A stretch of DNA of 46,398 nt from Paludibacteraceae bacterium (GCA_017417025.1 JAFPZY010000057.1:1-46398), one strand, 5' to 3'; positions 33,002 to 42,520 are shown, counted from the stretch's first letter. The notes: generated by a model from the sequence alone, not told the origin. Translations and numbers: made by a program.

Positions 33002-33892
33002 ATGATAATAAAAAAGATGAAAAGAACCGGTTTGGTTATTGTATTGGTGGCGCTTGGCGCAGTAATGGCAGTAGCGCAGGAAGAGCACAGGACGGACGGT
33101 GCCACTCCGCCGGCAGCGCAGGAAGACCACATAGTGGACGGCCTGACATCGGTTGCCGCCGTAGCGGGCGAAACCAAAGATGCCGGAGTGACGAATGACA
33201 CTGCCGCCGCATTGCAGCTGAAGGAGGTGCCGGTCTGGAAAAAGAAACTCTATTACGGCTATAACTTCGACATCTATTATCACAACGACTCCCGCCCGCA
33301 GCGCAAGGAGAACGGCTGGTCGATAAACGTGACACCCGAAATAGGATGGCGGCTGAAAGAGCGTGTGTATCTGGGCCTGCGCTTCGGCGGAGGCTATCAG
33401 GACACATATACCACCTACACATACGCGGGCATAAACGGAGAGGACTCTCAGGACAACCTGCGCATAAAGCAGGGCTCGTGGGAAGTGGCTCCCTATGTGC
33501 GCTACAGGATGAAGACTATATTCAACGGAAAAGTGGGCATCTGGCTTGAGACGCACCTTTACACGGGGATGGAGTTCCCGCGTGTGAGCGAAGGTATAGT
33601 GAAAGGGACTGACTATAACGGCCTGCGCCACAGCATAATATACGGTGCACAGGTCTCTCCCGTGATAACCTATCAGTTCAACCGCAAGAGCACGTTCCAG
33701 ATGTTCTTCTCTATACTGAGTCTTGGTTACAGCGGCACCACGTTCTGCTATACCGACCCGCTGACCGACAAGCGCTACAACGAGTACACCAACGATGTCA
33801 TCATCTTCTCTGGCAAGCTTCGTAACCTGATAGCAAACCAGTTCACTCCTGGCCTTTACGGTCTTAAATTCGGCATACAAAAGAGCTTTTAA
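33002..33892 (+). CDS. Small outer-membrane beta-barrel protein, unknown family
   Basis: 296 residues. A signal peptide (TGLVIVLVALGAVMAVAQ) is followed by a low-complexity, acidic linker (about residues 25-75). A barrel-like part follows, rich in aromatic alternation (YYGYNFDIYYHND, VYLGLRFGGGYQ) and ending in a terminal strand, LYGLKFGIQKSF, whose final Phe fits BAM-recognised barrels. A second possible start is at 33017 (MKRTG). The stop codon is directly followed by the GTG start of the TamB-Omp85 gene. This tight coupling suggests a shared role in envelope assembly, but the family is not recognised beyond the porin-like appearance. Confidence 0.75.
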   Translation: MIIKKMKRTGLVIVLVALGAVMAVAQEEHRTDGATPPAAQEDHIVDGLTSVAAVAGETKDAGVTNDTAAALQLKEVPVWKKKLYYGYNFDIYYHNDSRPQRKENGWSINVTPEIGWRLKERVYLGLRFGGGYQDTYTTYTYAGINGEDSQDNLRIKQGSWEVAPYVRYRMKTIFNGKVGIWLETHLYTGMEFPRVSEGIVKGTDYNGLRHSIIYGAQVSPVITYQFNRKSTFQMFFSILSLGYSGTTFCYTDPLTDKRYNEYTNDVIIFSGKLRNLIANQFTPGLYGLKFGIQKSF

Positions 33893-36800
33893 GTGAAGAA
33901 AAAGAGCCTGTGGTGGAAAGTCCCTGTCGCTGTGGCAGGCGTATTGGCGGGGTTGTTGCTGCTTGTTATGGCTGCGGCGGCATGCGTTGTCTGTGTGCCC
34001 GGCTTGCGCACTGCCGTGCTTGAGAAAGGCGTGGCTCTCGCCAATGAGAAAACTGACTGGGACATTGACTTGGGGCGGCTTTACTTGTCGCCTTTCCACA
34101 GGCCTCCTGCGGAGCTTTACCGCGCATGGAAAGGCAGGGCTGACCTGCCTTTGGAGGTGGAGATTGACAGCCTGTTCGTCGGGCACAGGGGGAAAGACAC
34201 TCTGGTTTGCGTTCAGGCATTGCGTCTTCGCGCCAAAGCGCATACATCGGCTGGGACGGACGACCTGCTTGCAGTGCCTGTAGAGGTTGAGCGCCTGTTC
34301 TTGGGCAGGACAGCCTTCCACTCTGACAGCCTGATAGCCGCAGTGGGGGTGGATGTGGACCTGGACAGCCTGCATGTAACCAGTCCCGGACTGCTGATAG
34401 GCAAAGGCTATTACCCTCTGCACGGCCTGCGCATCGACGGCCCGTCGGTGGGGATAGACCTGCGCGCGACTCCGCCTGACACCGCTGCTCACGAAGAGCC
34501 CTCTCCGCTCCTGCTTGCCTTCGATGTGCCTGACGGACTGCTGCGCGACGTGGACTTCAGACTTACGCCAATCGGCCTGGGGCTGCAGGTGCGCTCGCTT
34601 GCCACTGGCAGCTTGGTGGACGTGGGTAACAATTTATATGACACGCGCAGAATAGACATCGGGGGGCTGAGGCTGGCTATAGGCGGCCTGAATCTGCCTT
34701 TTGATACTGTTTACGGGAATGCCCGTGTAGATTTGGCACGCAGCCTTATCACCAGCAGCGGACTGCACGCCCGCTCTGACGGGATAGGGGCGGAAGCGGA
34801 TGTGTCTGCCACGGCTCTTAATCTGGAAACAATGCGCGTGGATGTGACGGCGGATGCCGGATTCCGCGGCAGCAAGGCGCAGTTGCGCGGCTACTACGAC
34901 ATCGACGACGAGGCATACAACATGTCCGTGGCGGTGGAGCGTGTGGACCTCAGTCCCTTCCTGCCGGACAGCCCCTATGTGGTGGTGGCCGGCACCGTCA
35001 ACACCGAAGGGCAGGGCATAGACCCCCGGTCGGCGGCTATGAAGAGCAGGGTGGGGATTCAGTTGGACGAGTGCATATACGACAATATCAATGCCTCCGG
35101 CCTCGCTCTCGATGCCGAACTGGCGGACAAGACTGTGAACGGCACACTGCACCTGCCCTTTGCCATGTGCAGCACCGGACTGCAGCTGAAAGCGCAGACA
35201 GAGCACCGCTTCCGCGTGAAAGAGTTCCTCACGCCGGAGCGGATAGAGGTGGATTACCACAGCAATATGCGCAATGTGCGCGCCCGCATAGGGGACAACG
35301 AACTGACTGCCGGCAGACTGGATATTGACTTCTCCACTGGCAGCGCCACCTCGCTCGGTATTGCAAGCAAGGGTCTGGCTGTGGATGTGGAAAGCCCGAT
35401 GCACGTGCTCCGTGTCGTGGAAAAAATGCAGCGGCTGTCGTCTTTCGGGGCGCGGCTGCCTGCTCCCGCCGATATGCTTTCGCACCTTGCACTGCTTGAC
35501 ACTCTCCGCCGTCTTGTTCCTGAGATGAAGGCGGAGGTCAGCGTTGCCAATGGCAGTCCGGTGCAGCCGCTGATAGAGGGTGCAGGCCTTGACATCGACA
35601 AACTGCACCTCCTGCTGGCCTCTGACTCGCGGAAGACTGCTTTGGCTGTGGACGCATCCATGCCTGACATCAGCCACCCCGAAGACAGCAGTGCCCTCAG
35701 GCTGCCTCCCGCCAAAGCCGCGCTGAAGGTCGATATGGAGGAGGGGACGACCAAAGCCTCGGTTATTGCAGGCACGCACCTTACAGACGGTGTGATGAGC
35801 TTCTACGGACTTTGCGCGGACGCTGCCCTCCGCATGGAACTGGAGCGCAAAAAGGACACTCTCCGCGGAAACGGCCGCTTGGCGTTGGACAGCATCTCCT
35901 ATGGCGGCATGGAGCTGGGCAACAGGGCGATAGACATCGACTTGTCACCATCGCAGGCCTACCCCAATGCCCTCCGTGCGGATGTGAGGGCGGACGAGAT
36001 TCCGCTGGACATTGTGGAAGGCATTGTGCAACTGACTGACATTGCCCTTCACGGAGCCGTCAGAGCGACTGCCTCGGTGGACGGACTGCCCCAAAAACCG
36101 GACATCTCCGCCGAAGTACTGCCTGTGGGCGTTTCGGCGGAATACAAGCCTTACGAGGTGGGGATAAGTCTGGGGGAGACACCTGTCGTGATGCAGCATA
36201 ACCATGTGGACCTCAACGGCTTGCCTGTCTATGGCGCGGACAGCACCTTCGTGTCTCTCAACGGAGGCCTTGACCTTGACAGCATGCGGCTTGACGTAGT
36301 GCTGGCGGCCGACAGCTTTGCTCCTGTGAAGCTGAAAAAAGGCGGTCCTCTTCCCGTGTACGGAGAACTTGCAACCGACATCCGGGGCACAGTGACCGGT
36401 CCGCTTGACAGCATAGTGGCTGACGTGGATGTTACCGTGCTGCCCACAACCGACATCACTTACCCCATCGACAAGAAGAACCTCGCGCAAGTCAAGCCCT
36501 ACGGCACTGTGAACGTGCGCTACGGCGTGGCGGACGGGGCGCTCGACCTCGGGGGGCAGATCAATGTGGATGAGGGTATGGTGCGCTATTCGCCAAAGCT
36601 CTATCCTGTGATGCCTTTCCGCGTTGATTCGGGGAGCCGCGTGGCTTTTCAGGGACCGATAGGGCGGACGCTGCTTGATGTGTCAGCCTCGCAGAAAGTG
36701 AAAGCCGATGTGGAGTCTGAAGGGGAAGAGACACGGCGTGTGGATTTCCGGACAGGGGTAAGAGTAAACGGCGAAATAGACTCTATAGGACTGAACACTA

Positions 36801-38686
36801 TAGGCTTCTTCCTCGAAGCGCCCGACGATGAAACCATAACTCGCGAACTGGCTTCTCTGGACGAGGACACGCGCGACGGACTGGCGGCAACCCTGCTGGC
36901 GACAGGCATGTATGCGGGCGAAAGCAACGTGGCGGCAAAGCGCGAAGGCTATGTGCTCTCCTCTATCATTAACAGCCGTATCAATGCAGCGATGGCCAAC
37001 TCCAAGATAGGCAAGTTCATGGACGTGGATATAAGCAGCGGGCAAAGTTCGCATGCCTCCGGAAAAACCAACGACATGAACATAGCCATAAGCAAGTCGT
37101 TCTTCCGCGACAGACTGCGCGTCACTGTGGGCTCCACCATATCCGACAACCCCGATGTGAACAAAGCCAACGGCCTGCTGTCGAGCCTCACTGCCGATTA
37201 CAAACTGACCAAAGAAGGGAACATCCTGCTGAGGCTCTTCTCGCAGCGCGACTACAACAACATCCTCGAGGGCGAACTCTTTAAGTCGGGCCTCGGGGTG
37301 CGCGCGCAGAAAGAATGGCGGCACAGGGAACTGTTCCGTGCTGACAGCATAACGCGCGTCTATGGACTGACGGCGGATGCAGGCGTGGCCTACCGCTCTA
37401 ACAACAGCATCGGACCTGACATTACGCTCAAATCGACCATAAAGAACCTGCTCGGCAACGGCGAACTGTTCACGCTGAAGGGCAACGGCGCTTACTACTG
37501 GGCGCTGCGCAACCGTCACCCTGGCGACCCGAAGAAGACCGACACCTACAAGCTGGGGCTCAACGCCTCGCTTGTCTTCCCCTACCTGCACTGGACAGGC
37601 AGCAACAACCCTGCCGGCGACACGCGCTACATGCTCGGATACCAATACGAGAATATAGCCGGTGGCTACGGGGTGCACAAGCTGTCTGGCTCTTTCACCT
37701 ATTTTATCCGCTCGCCCTTCAACTCGTATATAACTCATGCCTTTACACCATTCTCCCTCTCTGTCGTGCTTATGAAAGCCGAGTCGGACGACCTGCTTGA
37801 CAAGGCGGCGGAGTATCCGCAGCTGATAAAGATAATTGCCGGCAACGAGTTTGTCCCCTCCATAGGCTACAACTTCATCTACAACGACTACCGCTCCAGG
37901 CGTGCTGTGAATACCATGCTCGACCTCGGCTTCAAGGAGTCTGGCAACCTCATCAATGCTCTGTACTGCCTGTTCGGCTACAAGTGGGACGACCCCGACA
38001 AGCCTCTCGGGAAAATCACCTTCAACCAGTTTGTCAAGCTCTCCGTCGAGTTGCGCAACAAGTTCAATATCACAGACCGTGTCAGCATAGCTACGCGCCT
38101 CTTTGCCGGAACCAACATCCCGCTCGGCAATTCCTATTTTGCACCGCTCTCCGAGGCTTTCTATGCCGGAGGTCCCAACAGCCTGCGTGCATCTTCGCCA
38201 TACGCCTACGGACCTGGCAACTTCTACTCCGCCAAGTACAACCAGAACTTCTTCCATGCCGGCGATGTAAGGCTTGAGGGCAACTTCGAACTGCGTTTCC
38301 CCATAGTCTGGAAACTCTTCGGGGCGGCTTTCCTCGACGCGGGCAATGTATGGAACTGGTACTCTACCGTTGACCTGTACAAGGCGGGGGGCTACGAGGA
38401 TTACCTCACGCAGCTGGAGATTCCGGAAAACCTCAACGACGGCATCTTCAACAATCCCGACTTCGCGCGGCAGATTGCCCTCGGCACTGGTGCCGGACTG
38501 AGGCTGGATATCGACGGGCTTGTCATACGCCTCGACCTCGGCGTGGGCATACATGTGCCGTACCAGACCTTCAAGTACGACAAGAACGGCAAACCCGACA
38601 CTACACAACCAATCAACAACTACTTCAACATACCCTCTGCACTTGATGCCTTGCGTCTCAACTTCGGCATAGGATATCCTTTCTAA
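33893..38686 (+). CDS. TamB protein with a fused C-terminal Omp85/TamA-type barrel
   Basis: 1597 residues in one open frame. An N-terminal membrane anchor (VPVAVAGVLAGLLLLVMAAAA) is followed by a long AsmA/TamB-like beta region. The DUF490 part is near 811-1150, including LDLGGQINVDEGMVRYSPKLYP and RLRVTVGSTIS; TamB proteins normally end here. In this protein a barrel of about 440 residues continues (about 1156-1597). It contains FYAGGPNSLRA, GDVRLEGNFELRFPI and AAFLDAGNVWN, and ends in FGIGYPF. Those are the final-strand motifs of BamA/TamA/TamL barrels. POTRA domains are not seen. TamB and TamA normally are separate proteins bridging inner and outer membranes; here one polypeptide would span both. 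The start is GTG, directly after the upstream stop. Confidence 0.85.
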   Translation: MKKKSLWWKVPVAVAGVLAGLLLLVMAAAACVVCVPGLRTAVLEKGVALANEKTDWDIDLGRLYLSPFHRPPAELYRAWKGRADLPLEVEIDSLFVGHRGKDTLVCVQALRLRAKAHTSAGTDDLLAVPVEVERLFLGRTAFHSDSLIAAVGVDVDLDSLHVTSPGLLIGKGYYPLHGLRIDGPSVGIDLRATPPDTAAHEEPSPLLLAFDVPDGLLRDVDFRLTPIGLGLQVRSLATGSLVDVGNNLYDTRRIDIGGLRLAIGGLNLPFDTVYGNARVDLARSLITSSGLHARSDGIGAEADVSATALNLETMRVDVTADAGFRGSKAQLRGYYDIDDEAYNMSVAVERVDLSPFLPDSPYVVVAGTVNTEGQGIDPRSAAMKSRVGIQLDECIYDNINASGLALDAELADKTVNGTLHLPFAMCSTGLQLKAQTEHRFRVKEFLTPERIEVDYHSNMRNVRARIGDNELTAGRLDIDFSTGSATSLGIASKGLAVDVESPMHVLRVVEKMQRLSSFGARLPAPADMLSHLALLDTLRRLVPEMKAEVSVANGSPVQPLIEGAGLDIDKLHLLLASDSRKTALAVDASMPDISHPEDSSALRLPPAKAALKVDMEEGTTKASVIAGTHLTDGVMSFYGLCADAALRMELERKKDTLRGNGRLALDSISYGGMELGNRAIDIDLSPSQAYPNALRADVRADEIPLDIVEGIVQLTDIALHGAVRATASVDGLPQKPDISAEVLPVGVSAEYKPYEVGISLGETPVVMQHNHVDLNGLPVYGADSTFVSLNGGLDLDSMRLDVVLAADSFAPVKLKKGGPLPVYGELATDIRGTVTGPLDSIVADVDVTVLPTTDITYPIDKKNLAQVKPYGTVNVRYGVADGALDLGGQINVDEGMVRYSPKLYPVMPFRVDSGSRVAFQGPIGRTLLDVSASQKVKADVESEGEETRRVDFRTGVRVNGEIDSIGLNTIGFFLEAPDDETITRELASLDEDTRDGLAATLLATGMYAGESNVAAKREGYVLSSIINSRINAAMANSKIGKFMDVDISSGQSSHASGKTNDMNIAISKSFFRDRLRVTVGSTISDNPDVNKANGLLSSLTADYKLTKEGNILLRLFSQRDYNNILEGELFKSGLGVRAQKEWRHRELFRADSITRVYGLTADAGVAYRSNNSIGPDITLKSTIKNLLGNGELFTLKGNGAYYWALRNRHPGDPKKTDTYKLGLNASLVFPYLHWTGSNNPAGDTRYMLGYQYENIAGGYGVHKLSGSFTYFIRSPFNSYITHAFTPFSLSVVLMKAESDDLLDKAAEYPQLIKIIAGNEFVPSIGYNFIYNDYRSRRAVNTMLDLGFKESGNLINALYCLFGYKWDDPDKPLGKITFNQFVKLSVELRNKFNITDRVSIATRLFAGTNIPLGNSYFAPLSEAFYAGGPNSLRASSPYAYGPGNFYSAKYNQNFFHAGDVRLEGNFELRFPIVWKLFGAAFLDAGNVWNWYSTVDLYKAGGYEDYLTQLEIPENLNDGIFNNPDFARQIALGTGAGLRLDIDGLVIRLDLGVGIHVPYQTFKYDKNGKPDTTQPINNYFNIPSALDALRLNFGIGYPF

Positions 38687-38706
38687 TAACAATAAATATA
38701 AAGAAT

Positions 38707-40077
38707 ATGGTTCACGATTTGTACATTCTGATGATTACCGCAGGCGTAGTCAGCCTGTTGTTCAAACTTCTTAAGCAGCCTGTTGTGCTTGGCTACATTG
38801 TGGCGGGTATATTGGTCGGCCCTCACCTCTTCGGCGAGAAACTTGTCGATATGGAAAACGTTGAGACATGGGGGAATATCGGCGTGCTGTTTGTGCTGTT
38901 CTGCATTGGCCTTGAGTTCCGCCTCAAGAACCTCTTCGAGAGCGGCAAGGTGGCGCTTGTCGGGGCTGCAACCATCATTGTAGGTATGCTCCTGCTCGGC
39001 TACGGGGTGGGGCGTTTTGCGTTGCTTGACAATATGAACTCGCTTTTCCTTGCAGCCATGCTCTGCATGTCAAGCACTACCATAGTGATGAAGGCTGTCG
39101 ATGAAGCAGGTCTGGGCAAGGCGCGCTTTGTCAAAGGGGCCACCGGCATTCTTATTTTCGAGGACATAGTGGCTGTCGTGCTTCTGGTGTTGCTGTCCAG
39201 TATTGCCGTCAAGAACAGTTTCGAGGGCGGTGAACTGTTGGAAAAAGTAGGAGTGCTTGCCATTACGCTTGCCGTGTGGTTTGTTGTCGGTATTCTTATT
39301 ATCCCCACTTTCCTGCGTTGGGTGCGTCCGTATCTCAACGACGAGATTCTCATCATTCTTGCTCTCGGCCTGTGCCTGGGTATGGTGCTCACGGCTGAAG
39401 AAGCCGGATTCAGCAGTGCCCTCGGTGCATTCGTCATGGGTATGATTCTTGCCGAGACTAAAGAGTCGCACCGCATAGAGCATCTCATGGAGCCGCTCAA
39501 GAACGTGTTTGCCGCCATCTTCTTCGTCTCCGTCGGCATGATGATCAACCCTGCATCGCTGGCCGCTTATTGGCCCTCAATACTGTTTGTCTCCGTTGTG
39601 ATTATTGTGGGCATGATTGTCTTCGGCACTCTGGGCTGCTGGTGGGGCGGCGAGACGCTCCGCGACGCGATGCAGACGGGCTTTTCGTTTGTGCAGATTG
39701 GAGAGTTCTCGTTTATTATAGCCGCTTTGGGCAGCAAATTGGGGGTCACCGATCCTGCCATTTATCCTATTATCGTTGCCGCCTCCGTGCTGACCACTTT
39801 CCTTACACCATATATAATGAAGGCTACGGGGCCTTGTTATAATTTCCTTTACAACCACGCCTCTCCCCGTTTGCGCGCCATGATAGACAGCCGCGAGCAG
39901 CAGGTGCAGAAGGCTGAACAGGAGGCTTCGGTTGCCGCAGACAACAACAATATTTCTTCTGCGGACAAAGTGCGTCACGCAGTGCGTCGCACCGTAGTTA
40001 CCAGGCGGCTCGTTGACCTTTTCTTCCGTAACATGAGTGAGAACGACGCTTCTGCCGAAGAATCGTCCAAACAGTAA
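38707..40077 (+). CDS. Cation:proton antiporter, CPA2/KefB type, no RCK domain
   Basis: 456 residues. About 12 membrane segments include LKQPVVLGYIVAGILVGPHLFG (the first repeat), IGVLFVLFCIGLEF, and GFSSALGAFVMGMILAET, all typical of the CPA2 Na+/H+ or K+/H+ exchangers. KefB-type relatives in Bacteroidetes often carry C-terminal nucleotide-binding RCK/TrkA domains. Here the transport domain is followed only by a charged 75-residue tail (REQQVQKAEQEASVAADNNN). It probably exchanges Na+ or K+ for protons across the inner membrane. It follows the TamB-Omp85 gene after 20 bases. Confidence 0.9.
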   Translation: MVHDLYILMITAGVVSLLFKLLKQPVVLGYIVAGILVGPHLFGEKLVDMENVETWGNIGVLFVLFCIGLEFRLKNLFESGKVALVGAATIIVGMLLLGYGVGRFALLDNMNSLFLAAMLCMSSTTIVMKAVDEAGLGKARFVKGATGILIFEDIVAVVLLVLLSSIAVKNSFEGGELLEKVGVLAITLAVWFVVGILIIPTFLRWVRPYLNDEILIILALGLCLGMVLTAEEAGFSSALGAFVMGMILAETKESHRIEHLMEPLKNVFAAIFFVSVGMMINPASLAAYWPSILFVSVVIIVGMIVFGTLGCWWGGETLRDAMQTGFSFVQIGEFSFIIAALGSKLGVTDPAIYPIIVAASVLTTFLTPYIMKATGPCYNFLYNHASPRLRAMIDSREQQVQKAEQEASVAADNNNISSADKVRHAVRRTVVTRRLVDLFFRNMSENDASAEESSKQ

Positions 40078-40093
40078 AGCGGAATATCCCGCC

Positions 40094-40148
40094 GACGACC
40101 GAGAGACGACCGAGAGACGACCGAGAGATGAGCGAGAGATGAATGAGA
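40094..40148. repeat. 11-bp tandem repeat, 5 copies, running into a start codon
   Basis: GACGACCGAGA at 40094, 40105 and 40116, then GATGAGCGAGA at 40127 and GATGAATGAGA at 40138. The last unit supplies the ATG at 40139 of the following gene. Its frame is open through the array because the units have no stop. Confidence 0.9.
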
Positions 40149-41041
40149 GGAAAAATATACCAATTCCGACCGCTTGCAACGAGATTGACCTTGCTGCCTG
40201 GACAAAGGTTGGCGAGGGCGGGAACGGAGCCGTATATACCAACGGAAACGAACCTGGTGTAATACTCAAACTGAGTTTCCAGGAAAGCGGTACCCTGCCC
40301 GCCGTAGCCAAAGAATTTTACACTTCCAAAGCAGTCTATGACCTCGGTGTGCCTACCCCGCAAATGATTGATATTGTGCGTGTCGGCAGCAATTACGGCA
40401 TTAAGAGCAGGCTTGTCGGCAATAAGAAATCGCTGGCACGCATCTGCGGGGAGGACCCGCCCCGGATAAAGGAAATGGCGGCTGTAATGGCAGAGCTGGG
40501 CAAACGGCTGCACAGCACTGAAGTCATGACTCTGGACATGGCAGGCGGAGGCGAATGGCTCCCGTCAATGAAGGCACTGATGCTGCAGGCACTGGCTTCC
40601 ACCAATATGCTCGGCGGAAAAAAACTGCAGGAGGTCACGGCGTTTGTCGGGTCGCTTGAAGACGCGCCTACGCTGCTTCACGGCGATTTCAACCTCGGCA
40701 ATCTCATCTTCTCCATGCCCGGAGAAACACCATACTGGATAGACCTCGGCCGCGCAGCGCATGGGCTGCCGATGTTCGACTTGGGGCATCTTTACCTCTT
40801 CTGCAACATCTTCTCTAAGAAAAAACGTGTGCAGGAGATTACGCACATGACCGAGGGGCAGATGCTCCGTTTCTGGTCGGCTTTCGCCCTCGCTTACAAC
40901 GGTGCCGGCGGGCTTGACCGTTTCACCGCGGAGTGCAGGCGTTTTGCTGCGCTTGATGTCCTCCTGCTCGGATACATACAGCCCCTTAGCCTGCTTGAGC
41001 GCATGGCTCTCGGCCTGATTGCAAAATCTATGTTCAGATAA
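40139..41041 (+). CDS. APH-like kinase, TIGR02172-type
   Basis: 300 residues from ATG 40139. The N-lobe has VGEGGNGAVYTNG (nucleotide loop) and GVILKLSF (Lys). The catalytic loop is HGDFNLGN from H181, and the metal site is WIDLGRAAHGLPMFDLG. These are the motifs of aminoglycoside/choline kinase-like phosphotransferases and suit the TIGR02172 group. The substrate is unknown; the fold occurs in resistance enzymes and in small-molecule kinases, and no resistance function is implied. The start lies in the last unit of an 11-bp array, so repeat number changes could affect translation. It is 6 bases before the ABC transporter gene. Confidence 0.85.
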   Translation: MNERKNIPIPTACNEIDLAAWTKVGEGGNGAVYTNGNEPGVILKLSFQESGTLPAVAKEFYTSKAVYDLGVPTPQMIDIVRVGSNYGIKSRLVGNKKSLARICGEDPPRIKEMAAVMAELGKRLHSTEVMTLDMAGGGEWLPSMKALMLQALASTNMLGGKKLQEVTAFVGSLEDAPTLLHGDFNLGNLIFSMPGETPYWIDLGRAAHGLPMFDLGHLYLFCNIFSKKKRVQEITHMTEGQMLRFWSAFALAYNGAGGLDRFTAECRRFAALDVLLLGYIQPLSLLERMALGLIAKSMFR

Positions 41042-41047
41042 ACGACC

Positions 41048-42496
41048 ATGAAACAAACTGTTGTTATCTTCCTCACTCTTCTGCTCCTCTCCTCTTGCGG
41101 AGACGGAAGAAAGCAGTTCCATGAGCCTCGCAGCGAAGCTGACTTGAGCGGACTGACCATTGCTACGAGCAACGGAACCTACTACCACGGCAAGTTCGAG
41201 AAGCGTACAGATGTGGGGCTTTATATTGCCAACACGGAGACGGATGCCCTGCAGGCGGTGCGCCAGGGGCTGGCTGATGTTTATGTCACCGACGAAATCA
41301 TCCTCTCGCAGGAAGAAATGGAGCGCTTGAACATCAAACTGGCGTTCCGTGGCAAGGAGACATTCAAGGTCGCTTTCGCCTTGAAGCAGGGTAACCGCCG
41401 CCTGCAGACGGAGCTCAACCGCTTTCTGGCAGAGGCCCCGATAGGGGACATTACATCCCATTGGATTGCCGGCACACCCGAAGTGCCCGAAAAGGAATAC
41501 CAGATTGCTCCCGATGCTCCCCCCCTGCGATGTGTATGTGCCATCAATATGGCTCCTGTCAGTTACATCTCCGCAGGCGGCGAATGGAAGGGCATGGAGC
41601 CTGATATACTCCGGCGGTTTGCTCACACCACAGGCAGGCGCTTTCAGATGGAGAACATGTCGCTCGCTGCTGCCGTGGCGGCACTGCAGGCGGGTAACTG
41701 CGATATAGTCTCTGCCTGCATCACACCCACCGAAGAGAGACAACTGTCAGTTGATTTCTCCGACCCCTACTACGAGGTGCACCCTGGCTATTTCGTCCCG
41801 AACACCGGCGGCAGGGCACATGCCAAAATCAACGAGCGCTTGCGGCGCAGCCTGCTCATCGAAAGACGATGGGAGATGATTCTGCACGGCCTGCTGGAGA
41901 CGGTGAAAATAACGCTCTTTTCTATCCTCTTGGGGTCTGTCCTCGGCGGATTTGTCTGCGCTGCCAAACGCAGCAGGCGCAGATGGCTGCGCGAACTGGT
42001 TGCGCTGTACGGGCTTTTCATCAGCGGCATTCCGGCGCTGGTGTTCCTGCTCATATTGTTTTATGTAGTGTTTGCCGGTACGGGGATGCCGCCGTCGGCT
42101 GTGGCTATTGTCACTTTTGCGCTGTGCTTTGCCTCCTCCTCTGGCAATATCTTCCATTCCGCCATATCTTCCGTACCCAGGGGGCAGATTGAGGCGGGGC
42201 TCAGTCTCGGTTTCACTCCGATGCAGACTTTCAACTTTGTCATACTGCCGCAGGCGCTCAAAAAAGGACTGCCTTTCTTCGCAGGCGAGTGTGTAGGGCT
42301 GCTCAAAAGCACATCCATCGTGGGGTATATCGCCATTCACGACCTCACACATGTCGGCGACCTTATACGCAGCCGCACTTTTGACGCCTTCATGCCGCTG
42401 TTTGTGGTCACGCTCATCTATTTTCTCCTTGCCTGGCTGATTCGCAAAGGGCTTGGAATGCTGCTCCCCGAAGCGCGCCGGAGAAAAAAAACATAG
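41048..42496 (+). CDS. ABC transporter fusion: solute-binding lipoprotein domain plus permease
   Basis: 482 residues. A lipobox (LLLLSSCG, Cys17) starts the protein. A short binding-protein fragment (LSGLTIATSNGTYYHGKF; QAVRQGLADVYVTDE) and a second binding domain (LRCVCAINMAPVSYIS; FQMENMSLAAAVAALQAGNCD; QLSVDFSDPYY) occupy 20-265. The permease part (about 280-475, five membrane segments) carries the ABC-permease EAA-type loop IEAGLSLGFTPMQTFNFVILPQALK. This is the polar-amino-acid importer organisation in one chain. The ATP-binding partner follows after 24 bases. The lipid anchor on a permease-linked protein is unusual, since the chain is already in the inner membrane. Substrate: a polar amino acid or glutamine-like compound (inferred). 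Confidence 0.9.
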   Translation: MKQTVVIFLTLLLLSSCGDGRKQFHEPRSEADLSGLTIATSNGTYYHGKFEKRTDVGLYIANTETDALQAVRQGLADVYVTDEIILSQEEMERLNIKLAFRGKETFKVAFALKQGNRRLQTELNRFLAEAPIGDITSHWIAGTPEVPEKEYQIAPDAPPLRCVCAINMAPVSYISAGGEWKGMEPDILRRFAHTTGRRFQMENMSLAAAVAALQAGNCDIVSACITPTEERQLSVDFSDPYYEVHPGYFVPNTGGRAHAKINERLRRSLLIERRWEMILHGLLETVKITLFSILLGSVLGGFVCAAKRSRRRWLRELVALYGLFISGIPALVFLLILFYVVFAGTGMPPSAVAIVTFALCFASSSGNIFHSAISSVPRGQIEAGLSLGFTPMQTFNFVILPQALKKGLPFFAGECVGLLKSTSIVGYIAIHDLTHVGDLIRSRTFDAFMPLFVVTLIYFLLAWLIRKGLGMLLPEARRRKKT

Positions 42497-42520
42497 AAAG
42501 AACAACAGCCTGACGGCTGA

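Noticed and set aside
36683-38692. 669-codon open frame antisense to the TamB-Omp85 gene
   Set aside because: The plus-strand protein has recognisable domains throughout this interval; the antisense translation does not.
40037-40138. Upstream in-frame extension of the APH-like kinase
   Set aside because: The extra residues are mostly the translated 11-bp array and overlap the antiporter gene; the ATG at 40139 is closer to the conserved kinase start.
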